From Candidatus Midichloria sp. (lineage in GTDB: Bacteria > Pseudomonadota > Alphaproteobacteria > Rickettsiales > Midichloriaceae), in the NCBI GenBank assembly GCA_030060845.1, contig CP094379.1, forward strand, positions 565,737 to 629,736: a stretch of DNA of 64,000 nt, read 5' to 3'. Each line of letters opens with the position of its first letter. Position 1 is the stretch's first letter. The position numbers and the translations under genes are program-made. This document shows, one piece after another, positions 47,097 to 57,954 of this stretch. Under the pieces are notes generated by a model. The model made no database searches, was not told where the DNA came from, and saw nothing but the letters and a program-made list of their open reading frames with translations.

Positions 47097-48022
47097 CCAC
47101 TAATTTTTTCTTCTACTTTTTGATTTTTTAACTCAGCATTTCGTTTTGTTTCACTTTTTATTAAGTATAATCCGCCAGCCATAATTAAGAGATAACCAAT
47201 TATGGAATACTTATCTGGCATTTCATGCAAAAATAAGTAACCCAATAAACCAGTAAATACTAACCGTGAGTAGTCAAAAGGCATAACTGCAGAAATGTCA
47301 GAAAATTTAAATGCTTTAAAGAAAGAAATAACATGAATAAGATGAAATAGTGCTAGTAATGCAAGATATTTTATATATTCTGGCTTAATTGGCTGCCAAT
47401 TTTGAATTGCGAATGGCAGAGCAAAAATTGATCCTATTAGCATTACATAAAAAAGTTGGGCTTTACCCCTCTCAGTTTTTCCTAAGATCTTGATTGATAA
47501 ATTATTGACCGCCCAAAATATTAAGGCTAAAAATATGAAAAAGTATTTGCTATTAAATTCATTAAAGCCTGGTTTGGTAACGAAGATAGCCCCTACAAAT
47601 CCACAGGCTATTAGTATGATTTTGGCTTTAGTAAAATGTTCTTTAAAATAAAAAATACCTATGGAAACAACAATAATATGCTCAAGGTAAGTGATTGCTG
47701 CTGCATCTATAACGTTGATTGCTGTGAGACTATAGAAAAAACATAAATTAGCCATAACGCTGAAGGTGCCGCGAGTGACATGTACCCCTATTTTTGTAGT
47801 TTTTAAATTCTTCTTAAACCCACCATGCATACACCAAGGTAATATAGCTACTAAGATACTGAATTTATATAAAAAAGCGACTTGATGAGGGTGTAAAACA
47901 TGCGTCAGATTTTTAGCTGTAACATACAGAGCCGCCATTGAAGCTGCATGCACAATCATGAGCAAAATACCAGCTATACTTTTTTCTATTTTAAATGATT
48001 TCAGTTTTGCAAACATACTCAT
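47093..48022 (-). CDS. EamA/DMT-superfamily membrane transporter
   Basis: A 309-residue, ten-helix transporter with two EamA repeats: [20 protein letters not shown] at the start and [20 protein letters not shown] in the middle. The second repeat keeps [20 protein letters not shown]. It is similar in layout to the next gene and to the one at 40.5 kb. Its stop overlaps prfA by four bases and it starts six bases after the preceding EamA gene, so ntrY, two EamA genes and prfA look like one transcript. The substrate is unknown. Confidence 0.87.
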   Translation of the reverse strand: MSMFAKLKSFKIEKSIAGILLMIVHAASMAALYVTAKNLTHVLHPHQVAFLYKFSILVAILPWCMHGGFKKNLKTTKIGVHVTRGTFSVMANLCFFYSLTAINVIDAAAITYLEHIIVVSIGIFYFKEHFTKAKIILIACGFVGAIFVTKPGFNEFNSKYFFIFLALIFWAVNNLSIKILGKTERGKAQLFYVMLIGSIFALPFAIQNWQPIKPEYIKYLALLALFHLIHVISFFKAFKFSDISAVMPFDYSRLVFTGLLGYLFLHEMPDKYSIIGYLLIMAGGLYLIKSETKRNAELKNQKVEEKISG

Positions 48023-48028
48023 CCTTCA

Positions 48029-48985
48029 TTAATTAGATCTTTTTTCTTTTTTTAAATACTCAGAGCGCGCAAGCATTAAGCCACTTAAAATTATAAATGC
48101 ATAGCCAAGCCAGGCAGATAGGTTTTCCAAATCTGAAAATATGACATAATTTAAAATGCCAATAAAAATTAACCTGAAATAGTCATATGGCATAAGTAAC
48201 GAGAAATCTGCGCCTCTAACAGCAAAAAAGAATGCTATACTATGGGTAAAGTAAGCAATTGTTATTAACATGATATATTTGAAATTATTCCAATAAAATA
48301 GTTCTGGATTCAGCCCGCGAAAGGAAGTAGGTAATGGGATAGAAAATGGCTCAATATTACAGTATCTCCAGTTAAATAGAGCTACTAAGCTGCTTACTAA
48401 TACAGAAAAGAACATGCTATAAATCAATTGAACTTCTACTTTTATTAGCTTACCAATTTTTTTTATTACTCCAACATTTGATCCCCAACACGAAACTGCT
48501 AGAAAAACAAAAAAGTAATAAGGATTGAAGTGAAATTTTTGGTCTGCATTTGCACTTAGTATATCTGGAGACAAAATAAGGAAAGCACCGGTTAAACTGC
48601 TAATAATTGCTATCAACTTTATCTTCGTAATTCTTTCATTAAAAAATAAAATACCTATAAAGATCCAGAAAATTTGTTCCAGGTATCCAAGGGCAGTAGC
48701 ATTTACAATATTAACGTGTTGTAAAGCATACATAAATGCTAAGGAACCAGTAGCTGTAAGTAAACCTCTTAATACGAGCAGCCCAGTATGAGACGTATAA
48801 ATAATACGGAATCCTTTGTGTAGTACCCAAGGAATAAGGCATATTAATAATATAGACTTGTAAAGGAGAACGATTTCTACTGATCTAAGAGACTGGGAAA
48901 GGTACTTAACTCCCGTGAAGATACTAGCAACGGCAGCTGCATGAAGCAGAATTAGGCAAATGCTTAACATATTATTGTGTTTCAT
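48029..48985 (-). CDS. EamA/DMT-superfamily membrane transporter
   Basis: A 318-residue member of the same family, with LSICLILLHAAAVASIFTGV at the start, a YLEQ motif in ALGYLEQIFWIFIGILFFNE, and PYDYFRLIFIGILNYVIFSD in the second repeat. It begins four bases inside the ntrY end (ATGA overlap). With the neighbour downstream it appears to be a tandem duplicate that has diverged strongly. The pair plus the copy at 40.5 kb fit a lifestyle that depends on host metabolites. Confidence 0.87.
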   Translation of the reverse strand: MKHNNMLSICLILLHAAAVASIFTGVKYLSQSLRSVEIVLLYKSILLICLIPWVLHKGFRIIYTSHTGLLVLRGLLTATGSLAFMYALQHVNIVNATALGYLEQIFWIFIGILFFNERITKIKLIAIISSLTGAFLILSPDILSANADQKFHFNPYYFFVFLAVSCWGSNVGVIKKIGKLIKVEVQLIYSMFFSVLVSSLVALFNWRYCNIEPFSIPLPTSFRGLNPELFYWNNFKYIMLITIAYFTHSIAFFFAVRGADFSLLMPYDYFRLIFIGILNYVIFSDLENLSAWLGYAFIILSGLMLARSEYLKKEKRSN

Positions 48986-50922
48986 CTTTTCTGATCTTCG
49001 AAAAAGGATAAATTAAATGCTGCTGCTGCCCCATCTTTTATATTACTTATAGAAAATTTTCCACCATGTTCTTCAATTATTTTTTTCACTATGGCAAGGC
49101 CAAGACCGGTACCATGTTGTTTAGTAGTGATGTATGGTTCTGATATTCTATCAATTATGCCTTGGTTTATGCCGCATCCATTATCTATAATTTCGATATA
49201 CAATTGATTATTTTTTAAATCTTCTTTGATATTTATGGTAATTTTTTTTCTAGATAAGTTAGATATACCATATTTTGTTTTTATAGCATCAGCAGCATTA
49301 TTCAAGAGATTATTTATTACACGTAAAATTTGTCCGTAATCGCATTTTACCCAATAATTATCTTTTTGAGGCTCAAAAAAGTAAGTAATTTCTGGATTAG
49401 CAATTTTTTGTAATAGCAACGACTCTTCTATAATCTTTGTTAAGTTATTTTTTTCGATTTTAGGATCAGGAATTTTTGCAAAGTCAATAAACTCAGCTAC
49501 CATTCTTTCTATATCTCCAACATGACTGATGATAGTGTCAATATACCGAATAAAGGAATTTGGATCTGATCGAATTTCCATACTATATTTTTTTTTTAAT
49601 CTTTCTGCTGCTAGAGAAATAGGAGTTAAAGGATTTTTGATTTCATGAGCAATTCTCCTTGCAGCATCAGCCCAAGCTGCAATTTTTTGATTATATATAA
49701 GGTCAGTTATGTTGCTAAAAGTTATTACTAAACTTTCTACTTTACCGTTTTGGTCAAGTACAGGTCCGGATTTAACCGCTAGGTGTAAATTTTTGTTTTT
49801 TCTAATGATTATTAGATCATCTATTTGATTTTCAGAGCCAGAATTTTTAGTACTTTCCAATAATTTTAATAACTCTGGAAAAATATCCTCTATTTTTAAA
49901 ATAGTTTCGTTTTTATTAACTTCTAATAAATCTAGAGCAATATTATTATAACTGATAATTTCATAATTTAAATTAGTTGCTAAAATTCCAACAGAAACCT
50001 CTGCTAAAATTACTTCTATGAATTTACGTCGAGTGTTACTTACTTCATTTGCTATTATTAGTTCGTTATGCTGCTCAGAAATTTTTTCGATCATAACATT
50101 AAAAGCTTTAGCTAATGCGTGAATTTCATCTTTTTGTGTTCCTTCAGGAACTCTTACTCTGAAATTACCCTCACGCAATGAAACAGTAGCAAGAGCCATC
50201 TCTTCTAAGGGTTTTGTTATATATAAGGCAAATCTTCTGGCTATTAATACTGAAATTACTAATAAAATAATAGATGAACATATAAATATTATTTGCAATT
50301 TGTTTTTTGTGATGTCAAGTCCACCAAGTATTGACTTATATTGTTTTGCAGAACTTTCTGTTTTTTTCAAATGATCAAGAATTGCTTGATCTATATAACG
50401 GCCGACTAAAACGTAAGTGTTTTCTGGAAGTCCTTCAATTTTGGTTACGGCCCTAACCCTATTTTCTACTTTGTCTTCTAAAATAATGACTTCCTCATTT
50501 AGCAGCTTACCTAAAACTTCGGAGTTGATGTTTTCAAACCATAAAGCTAATCCTAAGGAATTTCTCGCGATGACGAAACCATCTTGGAAAACCATGATCT
50601 CAGCCAATCCTCTTGCATTTGCAAGTTGATCTATAAATAGTTGCAATATTTCTTTGTTACTGAAGATGATATGTTTATTTTTTTCTATATTATTAGCAAT
50701 TGATAGTGTATCTATTTTAACCTTATCTTTATGTTCTTGAAGATACAATTGTGCTACTTTCACTGTTTCTTCAATTGCTTCATTGACCTTGGTATTAAAG
50801 AAATGTTCAACCCCAAATAAGTAATAAGAATGTAAAAGTATAGCGATTAATATGATTGGGATTATAGTAACAATTATTCCCATTAAAAGAACAACTTTAC
50901 GCTTAATTGTTAAGTTAAACAT
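48982..50922 (-). CDS. ntrY: NtrY-like sensor histidine kinase
   Basis: A 646-residue membrane kinase: two helices (about 10-33 and 208-230) flank an extracytoplasmic sensor domain, followed by HAMP (PLEEMALATVSLREGNFRVR), a PAS-like domain (ILATNLNYEIISYNNIALDL), the HisKA site with His in RRIAHEIKNPLTPISLAAER, and a HATPase domain (NNLLNNAADAI; DNGCG; GTGLGLAIVKKII). HEIKNPLTP and the overall order match NtrY of alphaproteobacteria. The partner regulator NtrX is not adjacent. It leads a tight run ntrY-EamA-EamA-prfA. Confidence 0.92.
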   Translation of the reverse strand: MFNLTIKRKVVLLMGIIVTIIPIILIAILLHSYYLFGVEHFFNTKVNEAIEETVKVAQLYLQEHKDKVKIDTLSIANNIEKNKHIIFSNKEILQLFIDQLANARGLAEIMVFQDGFVIARNSLGLALWFENINSEVLGKLLNEEVIILEDKVENRVRAVTKIEGLPENTYVLVGRYIDQAILDHLKKTESSAKQYKSILGGLDITKNKLQIIFICSSIILLVISVLIARRFALYITKPLEEMALATVSLREGNFRVRVPEGTQKDEIHALAKAFNVMIEKISEQHNELIIANEVSNTRRKFIEVILAEVSVGILATNLNYEIISYNNIALDLLEVNKNETILKIEDIFPELLKLLESTKNSGSENQIDDLIIIRKNKNLHLAVKSGPVLDQNGKVESLVITFSNITDLIYNQKIAAWADAARRIAHEIKNPLTPISLAAERLKKKYSMEIRSDPNSFIRYIDTIISHVGDIERMVAEFIDFAKIPDPKIEKNNLTKIIEESLLLQKIANPEITYFFEPQKDNYWVKCDYGQILRVINNLLNNAADAIKTKYGISNLSRKKITINIKEDLKNNQLYIEIIDNGCGINQGIIDRISEPYITTKQHGTGLGLAIVKKIIEEHGGKFSISNIKDGAAAAFNLSFFEDQKR

Positions 50923-50932
50923 TAAAAAGTAA

Positions 50933-51244
50933 TTATACCAACTTTAGCCCTAATATACCAATAAGTATCAAAGAAACAAAAATAATCTTCATAAAATTCA
51001 ACGGCTCGTTAAAAAAGAGAACTTCTACTAAATAGACTCCTACTATACCTATACCGGTCCAAGCAGCATAAACTATAGGCATGGGAATATCTTTCATTGC
51101 TTTACTCATAAAATAAAAACTTGTTGCTCCAAAAGTAATAAAGCCAATAGACGGAATCAATTTTGTGAACTGGTTAGATAATTTTAAAAAGGTTGTAAAA
51201 CCTATTTCTGATAGCCCAGCTAATATTAAATAAAACCAACTCAT
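50933..51244 (-). CDS. Small multidrug resistance (SMR) family efflux protein
   Basis: A four-helix protein of 103 residues. The essential Glu in helix 1 is present (FYLILAGLSEIGFTTFLKLS, Glu13), and PIVYAAWTGIGIVGVYLVEV is the SMR signature. The family works as an antiparallel dimer that exports cations in exchange for protons; both EmrE-type drug and Gdx-type guanidinium exporters are possible. It ends four bases from the putA relic and starts ten bases upstream of ntrY on the same strand. Confidence 0.88.
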   Translation of the reverse strand: MSWFYLILAGLSEIGFTTFLKLSNQFTKLIPSIGFITFGATSFYFMSKAMKDIPMPIVYAAWTGIGIVGVYLVEVLFFNEPLNFMKIIFVSLILIGILGLKLV

Positions 51245-51248
51245 TTTA

Positions 51249-53851
51249 TTAACCTGTTTTTAGAAGTTCAATATTATCACCAATAGCAGTAGTGTTGAGA
51301 GTTAAAGTTCTTTCTATCATAAACCTTAATAAATAATTATGCCTACCTACTTTAAAATCGGTGCCAGAGTTTCCTTCTCTACCAAAAGGGTGAGATCCAA
51401 CCTGAGCTCTTATCATATTACGGTTTGCATACATATTACCAGCTTTAATTTTTGCAGCTATTCGTGAATTTTTGAAGTAATTCTAGAATGTATACTAAAA
51501 GTTAGGCTATAGCTAGTACTGTTTATCTCTCCTATAACTTGATCAATTTCATAAGAGGCAAAGGGTTTAACATGAAGTATTGGCCCAAAATTTTCCTTTT
51601 CTACATCGGATATCTTTTTAATTTCTATAATAAAGGCGCAAGGGAATGGCCTGGAGTGGTCTCTAATATTTTTTGAGACTTGTGCCCCACAGCCCTTATA
51701 TTGAAGCCTTTTTCACGCATTATTGTTATGCGAGCAAGCAGTGAATTTTTAGCATTTTCACTTATTAGTGGGACCAAGGTTATTTTCTAAATGCTCATTA
51801 TTACCGATTTTAAGTTCATTCATAGCTCCAATTATCATCTCTATTAGGGAGGGCATATATCTTTTCTTGTATATAAAGAATTCTAAGCGCTGAGCATCTT
51901 TGCCCTATGCTTCTGGCCAGATGTAGAATTGATGATATTATCTGTGCCTGTTCAAGTAGTGCTGAGCTGTCAATTATCATAGCATTCCCTACTTGTTCCT
52001 GCAATTAATGGAGCACTAGGGCAATCTCTTGCTGCTAAAGTTCTATTTATAGTTCTTGCAAACCTCAGTAGATTTAGTAAAACAAATCTTGGCAACTCTG
52101 TGGTCTGTAAGTAATACTTCTCCTATATCTTCACCACTTGCTTATTAACATTTGTAGTACATCTCCAGGAATTCCTGCTTCATATAATAAAGACAAAAAC
52201 ACCTCTTCCGTGTATACTTTTCTAACTTTAGCTATACTATCTTTAATATTCTTGCCAGCTTCACGATTAAAAGTGAATAGAAGAAATACCTATTTTTGTG
52301 CAGCAAATCACCAAATTTTTCAATAACCCTAGCTCTTTTTTTACTGTATAAAAGACCAAGAATTAAATGCATAGTGTGATAATTTAAGTGCTTTTTTAAT
52401 TTCATCAATTGAGACTTTATCAGATACTACTATTTCTTCTAAAGAGGTAGGCTTTAATATCTTAAAATTCTTAGGAGTTTTAGCTGTAGGGTTACCATCT
52501 ATTAAAGAAGATCTGTTTGGAATATTTATCTAAATTGCTCATAATATCACCGTAACCTTTTTTATTCCAATGTCGTATCCTTGTGAACTTTTTCTATTAG
52601 AGCCAAAAATCTCTAATAGATTCAACTAACCATTTGGCACCAGCTAATTCTGTTTCTACAATTTTTGTAGGATGAGCAAGCACATTTTCTAGGGTTATAT
52701 CCTTACTTTTTATCATGTTAATGAACAAAGTGTTGGCACCATTCTCTAATAATCTACGCATTAAGTATACAAGTAGATCTTTATATTGTCCTATTGGGCA
52801 ATATATACAAACTTTTTCCTCCATTTTTTCTGATTTCTTTAGAAGTGCAGAGGCCAAATAAGAAACATCAGTAAATTCTTTTATAGTATCCTCTAAGCCT
52901 TGTTTTTGAGCATTTTTAATTTCTGAATCACAGTAAGCCCACATTAACTAGTCTAACTTGGATTCGTTTATCAAACGTTTTAGCTAGATTAATAATGTAA
53001 TCAATTATATATGGAGCACATTTTTGATAAGCTTGAACTATAAAACCTATTCTCTCATAATTTTCAAGGTCTAGGTGCGCTATTAATTCTGTTAAAATAA
53101 TAAATAAATATCAAGTCTAGAAGCTTCTTCTGCATCAAAGGAAACAGCTATGTTATTATCAGCACATAATCTTACTATATCTTAATATTCTAGGCAATAG
53201 CTCATTTTACTCGTGCTAGTTGTGGTAATTCAAGTCTTGGGTGCAATGCTGATAATTTTACTGAAATACTTGGTTGTGCATATATTTCTTTCTCTTCAAA
53301 GATGCTACTTCCTATATTTTTGTAACAGCTTTTAAATATTTGTAATAATAAAAATCAGCTTGTGCTATATTTCTTGAGGATTACCCTAATATATCATATG
53401 ACATTTGATAGCCTTCTCTTTCAAGAGATAAAGCATTTCTTATTCCACTGTTGATACTATCTTCCACAATAAATTCATTGGATATAATATGTATTGCTTT
53501 TTTTATCACAGAGAGAGCAATACCAACAGCTCTCCAAGAAGAGGCATTAGCAAATGAAGAATCACTTTTTCCAAGGTGTTTTTCCAGTCTTTGTTTTGTA
53601 ATTTATCCTCAATAAGTTCATTGGTAGTTTTGTTATCTGGTATTCTAAGAAGTGATCCGGCCAAGCCCATTACTATCACTCCTTCTTGGGAAGTTAAGTT
53701 ATATTCCTTAATAAAATTTTCAACTCCATGGGTGTCTGACTTTCTGATAGCTTCTACATATATTCTAGCTCTTTCTTGTATAATAGAAACTGAGCTTCTA
53801 ATAGCTTAATTTCTTTTATTAGCTTAATTCACCCAAGATTTTAAAAATCAT
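51249..53851 (-). pseudogene. putA: Bifunctional proline dehydrogenase / P5C dehydrogenase PutA, decayed
   Basis: PutA oxidises proline to glutamate. Readable pieces, 5' to 3': FIKEYNLTSQEGVIVMGLAG then SLLRIPDNKTTNELIEDKLQ (about 53.7 kb); REGYQMSYDILG; KVCIYCPIGQYKDLLVYLMR then RLLENGANTLFINMI (52597-52944), the RRLLENGANSSFV motif of the proline dehydrogenase domain; and the C-terminal NRNMIRAQVGSHPFGREGNS then ERTLTLNTTAIGDN of the aldehyde dehydrogenase domain. About 2.6 kb remain of a usual 3.1 kb, and the frame is broken many times, with few pieces over 60 codons. Confidence 0.88.
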
Positions 53852-53864
53852 TTCAAATCCTGAT

Positions 53865-54686
53865 TTATTTAAGTTTCAAGTCATTAATAATATATTTGGG
53901 CTTTAGCCCACTATCTCTTATTAAAATTTCAATGTTATCTTTACCACATACGCCGTTCTTTACAAAAAGAGAATCTAAACCAAAATCATTAGCTCCTTTT
54001 ATATCTGTATATAAATTATCTCCTACAGCTAATACATATTGAGTAATAATATTGTTGTCTAGAGCAAATTTATAAAAATTATTTTCTGGTTTTCCCATAT
54101 AGTAAACATTGCCGCCTAATTCTTTGTATCTTAAGGCAAAAGAACCAGCTGTATATACTATATCTTTCCCTTGATGTGCAACTAAATCTGGATTTGGGCA
54201 TATACATGGCAAATTTCTTTCTATAGCTTGTTTCATGATTTTGTCAAACATTGATAAATCAGATTTGTTTTTGACAGAGGCTATAATTAATAAATAATTT
54301 GCTGTTTCTATAGAGTTAGTAATTTTTAAATTAGGGATTGTAAGCAGGGGATGGCCTAAGTCATTGCTTAAAGGAAAGGCATAATGGTTTAAAAAATCTA
54401 AATTATATTTTTTGGGGTACTGAAGTATGTGTTTAAAAAATTCTCCTGAAGTTACTATTTCAAAATCTCTAAGTTTAGGAGACATATTAATTAACTTTTG
54501 TATTACCTCCTCTTTTGGCCTTGGAGTATTGGAAAAAAAGATTACTCTTTTTCCCTCATCTCTTAAATAATTTACCGCTTCTACTGCCTTTTCAAAATGG
54601 TTTATTCCATCATGGATAACACCATATAAATCAATAAGAAATAAGTTATACTTATTTGTTAGTTCAAAAATTCCTTTTATAATCAT
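53865..54686 (-). CDS. HAD-superfamily hydrolase, class IIA
   Basis: A 273-residue phosphatase-like protein. Motif I reads FLIDLYGVIHDG with the nucleophile Asp19; the usual second Asp (Asp+2) is replaced by Tyr21, while this subgroup often has Trp there. Motif II is VIFFSNTPRPKEEV, motif III surrounds YYMGKPENNFYKFAL, and motif IV is AVGDNLYTDIKGANDFGLDS. The class IIA cap lies between. Relatives act on sugar phosphates or nucleotides; the substrate is unknown. It looks intact. Confidence 0.87.
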   Translation of the reverse strand: MIIKGIFELTNKYNLFLIDLYGVIHDGINHFEKAVEAVNYLRDEGKRVIFFSNTPRPKEEVIQKLINMSPKLRDFEIVTSGEFFKHILQYPKKYNLDFLNHYAFPLSNDLGHPLLTIPNLKITNSIETANYLLIIASVKNKSDLSMFDKIMKQAIERNLPCICPNPDLVAHQGKDIVYTAGSFALRYKELGGNVYYMGKPENNFYKFALDNNIITQYVLAVGDNLYTDIKGANDFGLDSLFVKNGVCGKDNIEILIRDSGLKPKYIINDLKLK

Positions 54687-54764
54687 AAAAAAATCACCTT
54701 ATAGGTCTTGTTAGTTAATCTGGTAGTTACAAACCAAGTATATTAATTAAGTATAGCATCAACC

Positions 54765-55063
54765 GACCTTGACCATGATAGTGACCATTTATGTAAAATC
54801 TACTAAGAATGGTGACAAGTCAAAATATATCATAAATCAATAAAACAAGAATACAAGTTTAGCAAAGTTGCCAATAAAGAAGGTAATATCTCGATCAAAT
54901 TGTATATTTGCTTCAATCATTTTCTTTTGCAAGCTTGAAATACTTCAATTAGAAACTTGTGCAACTAATTTTGCATTACAAATATAAGTTAATTCTTAGA
55001 GCAAATCAAGCAACTATGCTAGAACTACAAAATTTATACAAATTAGCAATTTGTGCGTAAGGG
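54765..55063 (+). mobile_element. Old IS4-like remnant, 3' end, copy D
   Basis: Plus-strand match to the 3' end of IS4-like copies A and B: GACCTTGACCATGATAG near 54768, then a region matching the IYHESIKQNANKS block, and GCTAGAACTACAAAATTTAT before the terminus TTGTGCGTAAGGGG. Many mismatches and deletions separate it from copies A and B, so it is an older insertion. Confidence 0.75.
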
Positions 55064-55866
55064 GAGATATTTAGACACATCAGCCATTTCTGTATCTCGG
55101 GAACTTGATGTTCAGTCTTATGTTACGCACCTCTACTGCACCTGTGGCTACTACTAGCGGTTGAAGAGCTATCGCCATCACTGCTACTTGCCGCTATGTC
55201 TGCTAGTTAAAGTCAGTTTATTATTCCTGCAGGATTAGGATGCGTGTCATAATATACTGGTACTGCAAAAACAACATTACTCATAATCAACTTCCTGGAG
55301 TAAAGGCATACCTCTATCAGCTCATACCTATTGGTCAATTTTAAGGGATTAACTTGTAGCAATAGCACTTCCTATTAGCCTGGGTTTCAGCTCGTCTTTA
55401 AATTTTCTGGCTATTTTTGATAAAAAATCATAGATAGTGCCATTTAAGTGCACCCAATAATTGTTAATAATATTTTCACATATTTTGCAGTGACGAAACT
55501 AAGGCATTAATTTATCCAAAAATATCAAAAGGGCAACTCTATGGTATGGTATTTAAGGTAGTTAATATGAAAGACCTGATATTTACTCTAGTAAATAAAG
55601 AGTGCTCAAAGAAATATGATAGGAAAATCTAGGTTTTAAAGTTATCAAGCACTGTTGCCTCCAGGCTGTATAAACATACTGCAATTAAAATTTTTATCTT
55701 TATACCTTACAAGAGAAGGCAGCTAATGTTCAAATTAAAGAAGTATACTTAAGCAGCATTAGCAGATAAAGGCCGTGCTCGAATATCCAACCTACATCCA
55801 CACCACCCATTCTCAGGGTATTATTAACTTGCAGATAACAATTTTTTAAAATAAATCATTTTTAAC
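55064..55866. other. Gene-poor region upstream of rpoH
   Basis: No intact gene. A plus-strand frame near 55490-55630 reads ALIYPKISKGQLYGMVFKVV before a stop, and a minus-strand fragment near 55287 reads MSNVVFAVPVYYDTHPNPAG; both are too short to assign. Positions 55680-55785 resemble 15468-15575, a possible old repeat. Confidence 0.35.
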
Positions 55867-55896
55867 TTGCATTATTTAACTGGCACACTTTATAAT
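55867..55896 (+). promoter_or_regulatory. Likely sigma-70 promoter of rpoH
   Basis: TTGCAT (55867-55872) and TATAAT (55891-55896) are 18 bp apart, close to the housekeeping consensus. The gene starts at 55932 behind a strong ribosome site, TTGGAGG (55916-55922). Confidence 0.6.
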
Positions 55897-55931
55897 ACTT
55901 TATAAAGGCAATTCCTTGGAGGTTCAATTTT

Positions 55932-56798
55932 ATGTTTACAAATAATTTAATAGCTTTAAATAGTGGAGTTGGCCTAACTAAGTATTTAAGGCAGATTAAA
56001 GCTGTGCCTATTCTTTCAGAAGAGGAAGAGTATTCTCTTTCTAAGAAATGGGTAGATGAAGCTGATATCGAAGCTGCACAAAAGCTTGTTTTATCACATA
56101 TGAAATTGGTTGTTAAGGTTGCTCAAAAATTCAAGGGCTATGGCTTGCCGATGATGGACTTAATTTCTGAAGGCAATATAGGATTAATGAAGGCAGTAAA
56201 AAAGTTCAACCCTGATATGGGATACCGTCTTTCCACATACGCTATTTGGTGGATAAAAGCCACAATTCAAGATTATATTTTAAAATCTTGGTCAATGGTA
56301 AAGATTGGCACTTCTGCAGTCCAAAAAAAGTTATTCTTTAATTTAAAGAAAGTTAAACAAAATTTACTCAAATCTGACCTAAACAACCCATCTGATATTA
56401 ACACTATGGCTGCAGAAAGGTTAGGGGTTTCTAAATCAAGAATTGAAGATATGAGCCGCAGCATGTCTGGAGAAATGCTTTCTCTGCATGACAGTATTGG
56501 TGAAGACAATGATAATAGTTCCGAGCTTTTAGATTTTATTGCCTCTAGTGAAAATGCTGAAGAGACAGTAATAGAGCTACATGATAAAAATGTCATGCTA
56601 GGAAGGTTAGCGGCTTCAGTTGATAAGCTATCTGATAGAGAAAGAGAAATCATCAAAGCAAGAAGATTAAGCGATGAGCCAGAAACTCTAGAAAACTTAA
56701 GTACTATTTATGGTGTTTCTAGAGAAAGGATAAGGCAAATAGAAGAAAGAGCCATGGATAAGCTAAAAGGGTATCTTGGGGCTTACGCGCTGGACTAA
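55932..56798 (+). CDS. rpoH: RNA polymerase sigma-32 factor (heat shock)
   Basis: RpoH directs transcription of heat-shock genes. Region 2 has LPMMDLISEGNIGLMKAVKK, then RLSTYAIWWIKATIQDYILK, the core- and -10-binding part; the RpoH-specific QKKLFFNLKKVK box follows near 135-146. Region 4 ends with STIYGVSRERIRQIEERAMD, the -35-binding helix-turn-helix. The 288-residue length is normal. It is the only sigma factor in the window; ftsH and hslU, typical RpoH targets, are nearby but not linked. Confidence 0.95.
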   Translation: MFTNNLIALNSGVGLTKYLRQIKAVPILSEEEEYSLSKKWVDEADIEAAQKLVLSHMKLVVKVAQKFKGYGLPMMDLISEGNIGLMKAVKKFNPDMGYRLSTYAIWWIKATIQDYILKSWSMVKIGTSAVQKKLFFNLKKVKQNLLKSDLNNPSDINTMAAERLGVSKSRIEDMSRSMSGEMLSLHDSIGEDNDNSSELLDFIASSENAEETVIELHDKNVMLGRLAASVDKLSDREREIIKARRLSDEPETLENLSTIYGVSRERIRQIEERAMDKLKGYLGAYALD

Positions 56799-57245
56799 CC
56801 AAAATTTGATCATGTTTTATACAAGAAAGATAACGAGTGTTAAACTTATTAATTCTGCTATAGCTAATCTCTTATATTTTAACCTCGGCTCAGGTGAAAC
56901 ATATAGTTTACACTCTACTTTCCTTTCATATTCAAATTAAAATGCTTTAGCTGTTCAGTCACTTAAAATAATCAGACTTAATAGAAGTGATAATGTTACC
57001 CCATTTTTTAGTGCCAGAACCATGTATAGAGGTAGCTTTTTGTTCGGAGCATGATGCTCTACCTCATCTATTTTTTTTAAGAACTAAGAAGATAACGTAG
57101 AAATTTGTGAGTTGATGATGGATATAATATTAAATTTGCAAATGCTATTTATCCCTCCAAGGTGTTGTGTTGGAAAAGTAAGCAAGTGCCTGCTCAAATC
57201 TGCTCTACAACTTGTTTTAGGCCAATCGATGTAGCCTTTCTCAAA
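56799..57245. other. Gap after rpoH, mostly decayed sequence
   Basis: No intact gene. On the minus strand, short runs after 57245 (VLISDDLRKATSIGLKQVVE; AYFSNTTPWRD) look like the broken 3' part of the metalloprotease-like relic at 57246-57460. A short palindrome GAGCATGATGCTC lies at about 57046-57058. The rest shows nothing recognisable. Confidence 0.35.
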
Positions 57246-57460
57246 TCATCCGATATTAAGACCCATAAATTCTTGTAAATTTATTATCACCTCTTTTTCA
57301 ATCATATGAGCTATTTCATGAATTATCACACCATAGCTTAATTTCTTAATAGTAATTTGGTATTTATTTCTGGTTCTGATTCGGTTCAATAATTGGCTTA
57401 TTGAGTTGCCATAAATTGTTTTACAATTGCCCTCATCCAAATCAGAAAACCTTTGATCAT
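57246..57460 (-). pseudogene. Fragment with a zinc-metalloprotease-like HEIAH motif
   Basis: A minus-strand frame (open from about 57460; first TTG at 57440) reads GNSISQLLNRIRTRNKYQIT, then VIIHEIAHMIEKEVI. HEIAH fits the HExxH zinc-binding pattern and is followed by further coding traces downstream in a shifted frame. The upstream part is missing (TAA just before). It is a decayed gene of unknown family; protease function is only suggested by the motif. Confidence 0.4.
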
Positions 57461-57954
57461 ATAATTAAAAGTTAAAAGTTTTTCAGAGATTTTTTGTAGC
57501 TGTTAAATCTAGTATTAATTGAAAAATTAAGTATTGATATAAATGCTTAATCATTAATAAAAACTGTTCGAGCATTTTAGGAGCTGGATTAATGCAAGCA
57601 ATTTCAAATAACTTAAAATAGAGGGAGGTAGCTGTTGAAAGCTAAATGCAAAATAACAGTTTGTTGAAACAACCATTTTGACATTCATATTAGCATTAGC
57701 TTTCATAACTGTGGTTTCTTTAATTGCAACCACCAACAATGGGCTGATTGATTCTCTTGATCAAAATTGAAATTAACTTCTTCTGCCTTAGGTTCATTGC
57801 AAATGAGAATTGAGCAATCAAATTACTAATTTCATTTTTGAGTTCTTCTATCTTTGTTGAATTACCACAGGAATAATCTACTTTCTCTTCATATTTTTTA
57901 TATAATTAGTATATATTTTCATAAGTATCTATCTATAAAAGGCAACTTATATTT
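57461..57954 (-). pseudogene. Uncertain coding traces, decayed
   Basis: Minus-strand runs such as YKKYEEKVDYSCGNSTKIEE, then LKNEISNLIAQFSF, near 57.8-57.9 kb, and EPKAEEVNFNFDQENQ in another frame, suggest the 3' continuation of the decayed hypothetical gene above. Stops are frequent and limits cannot be set. Confidence 0.3.
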
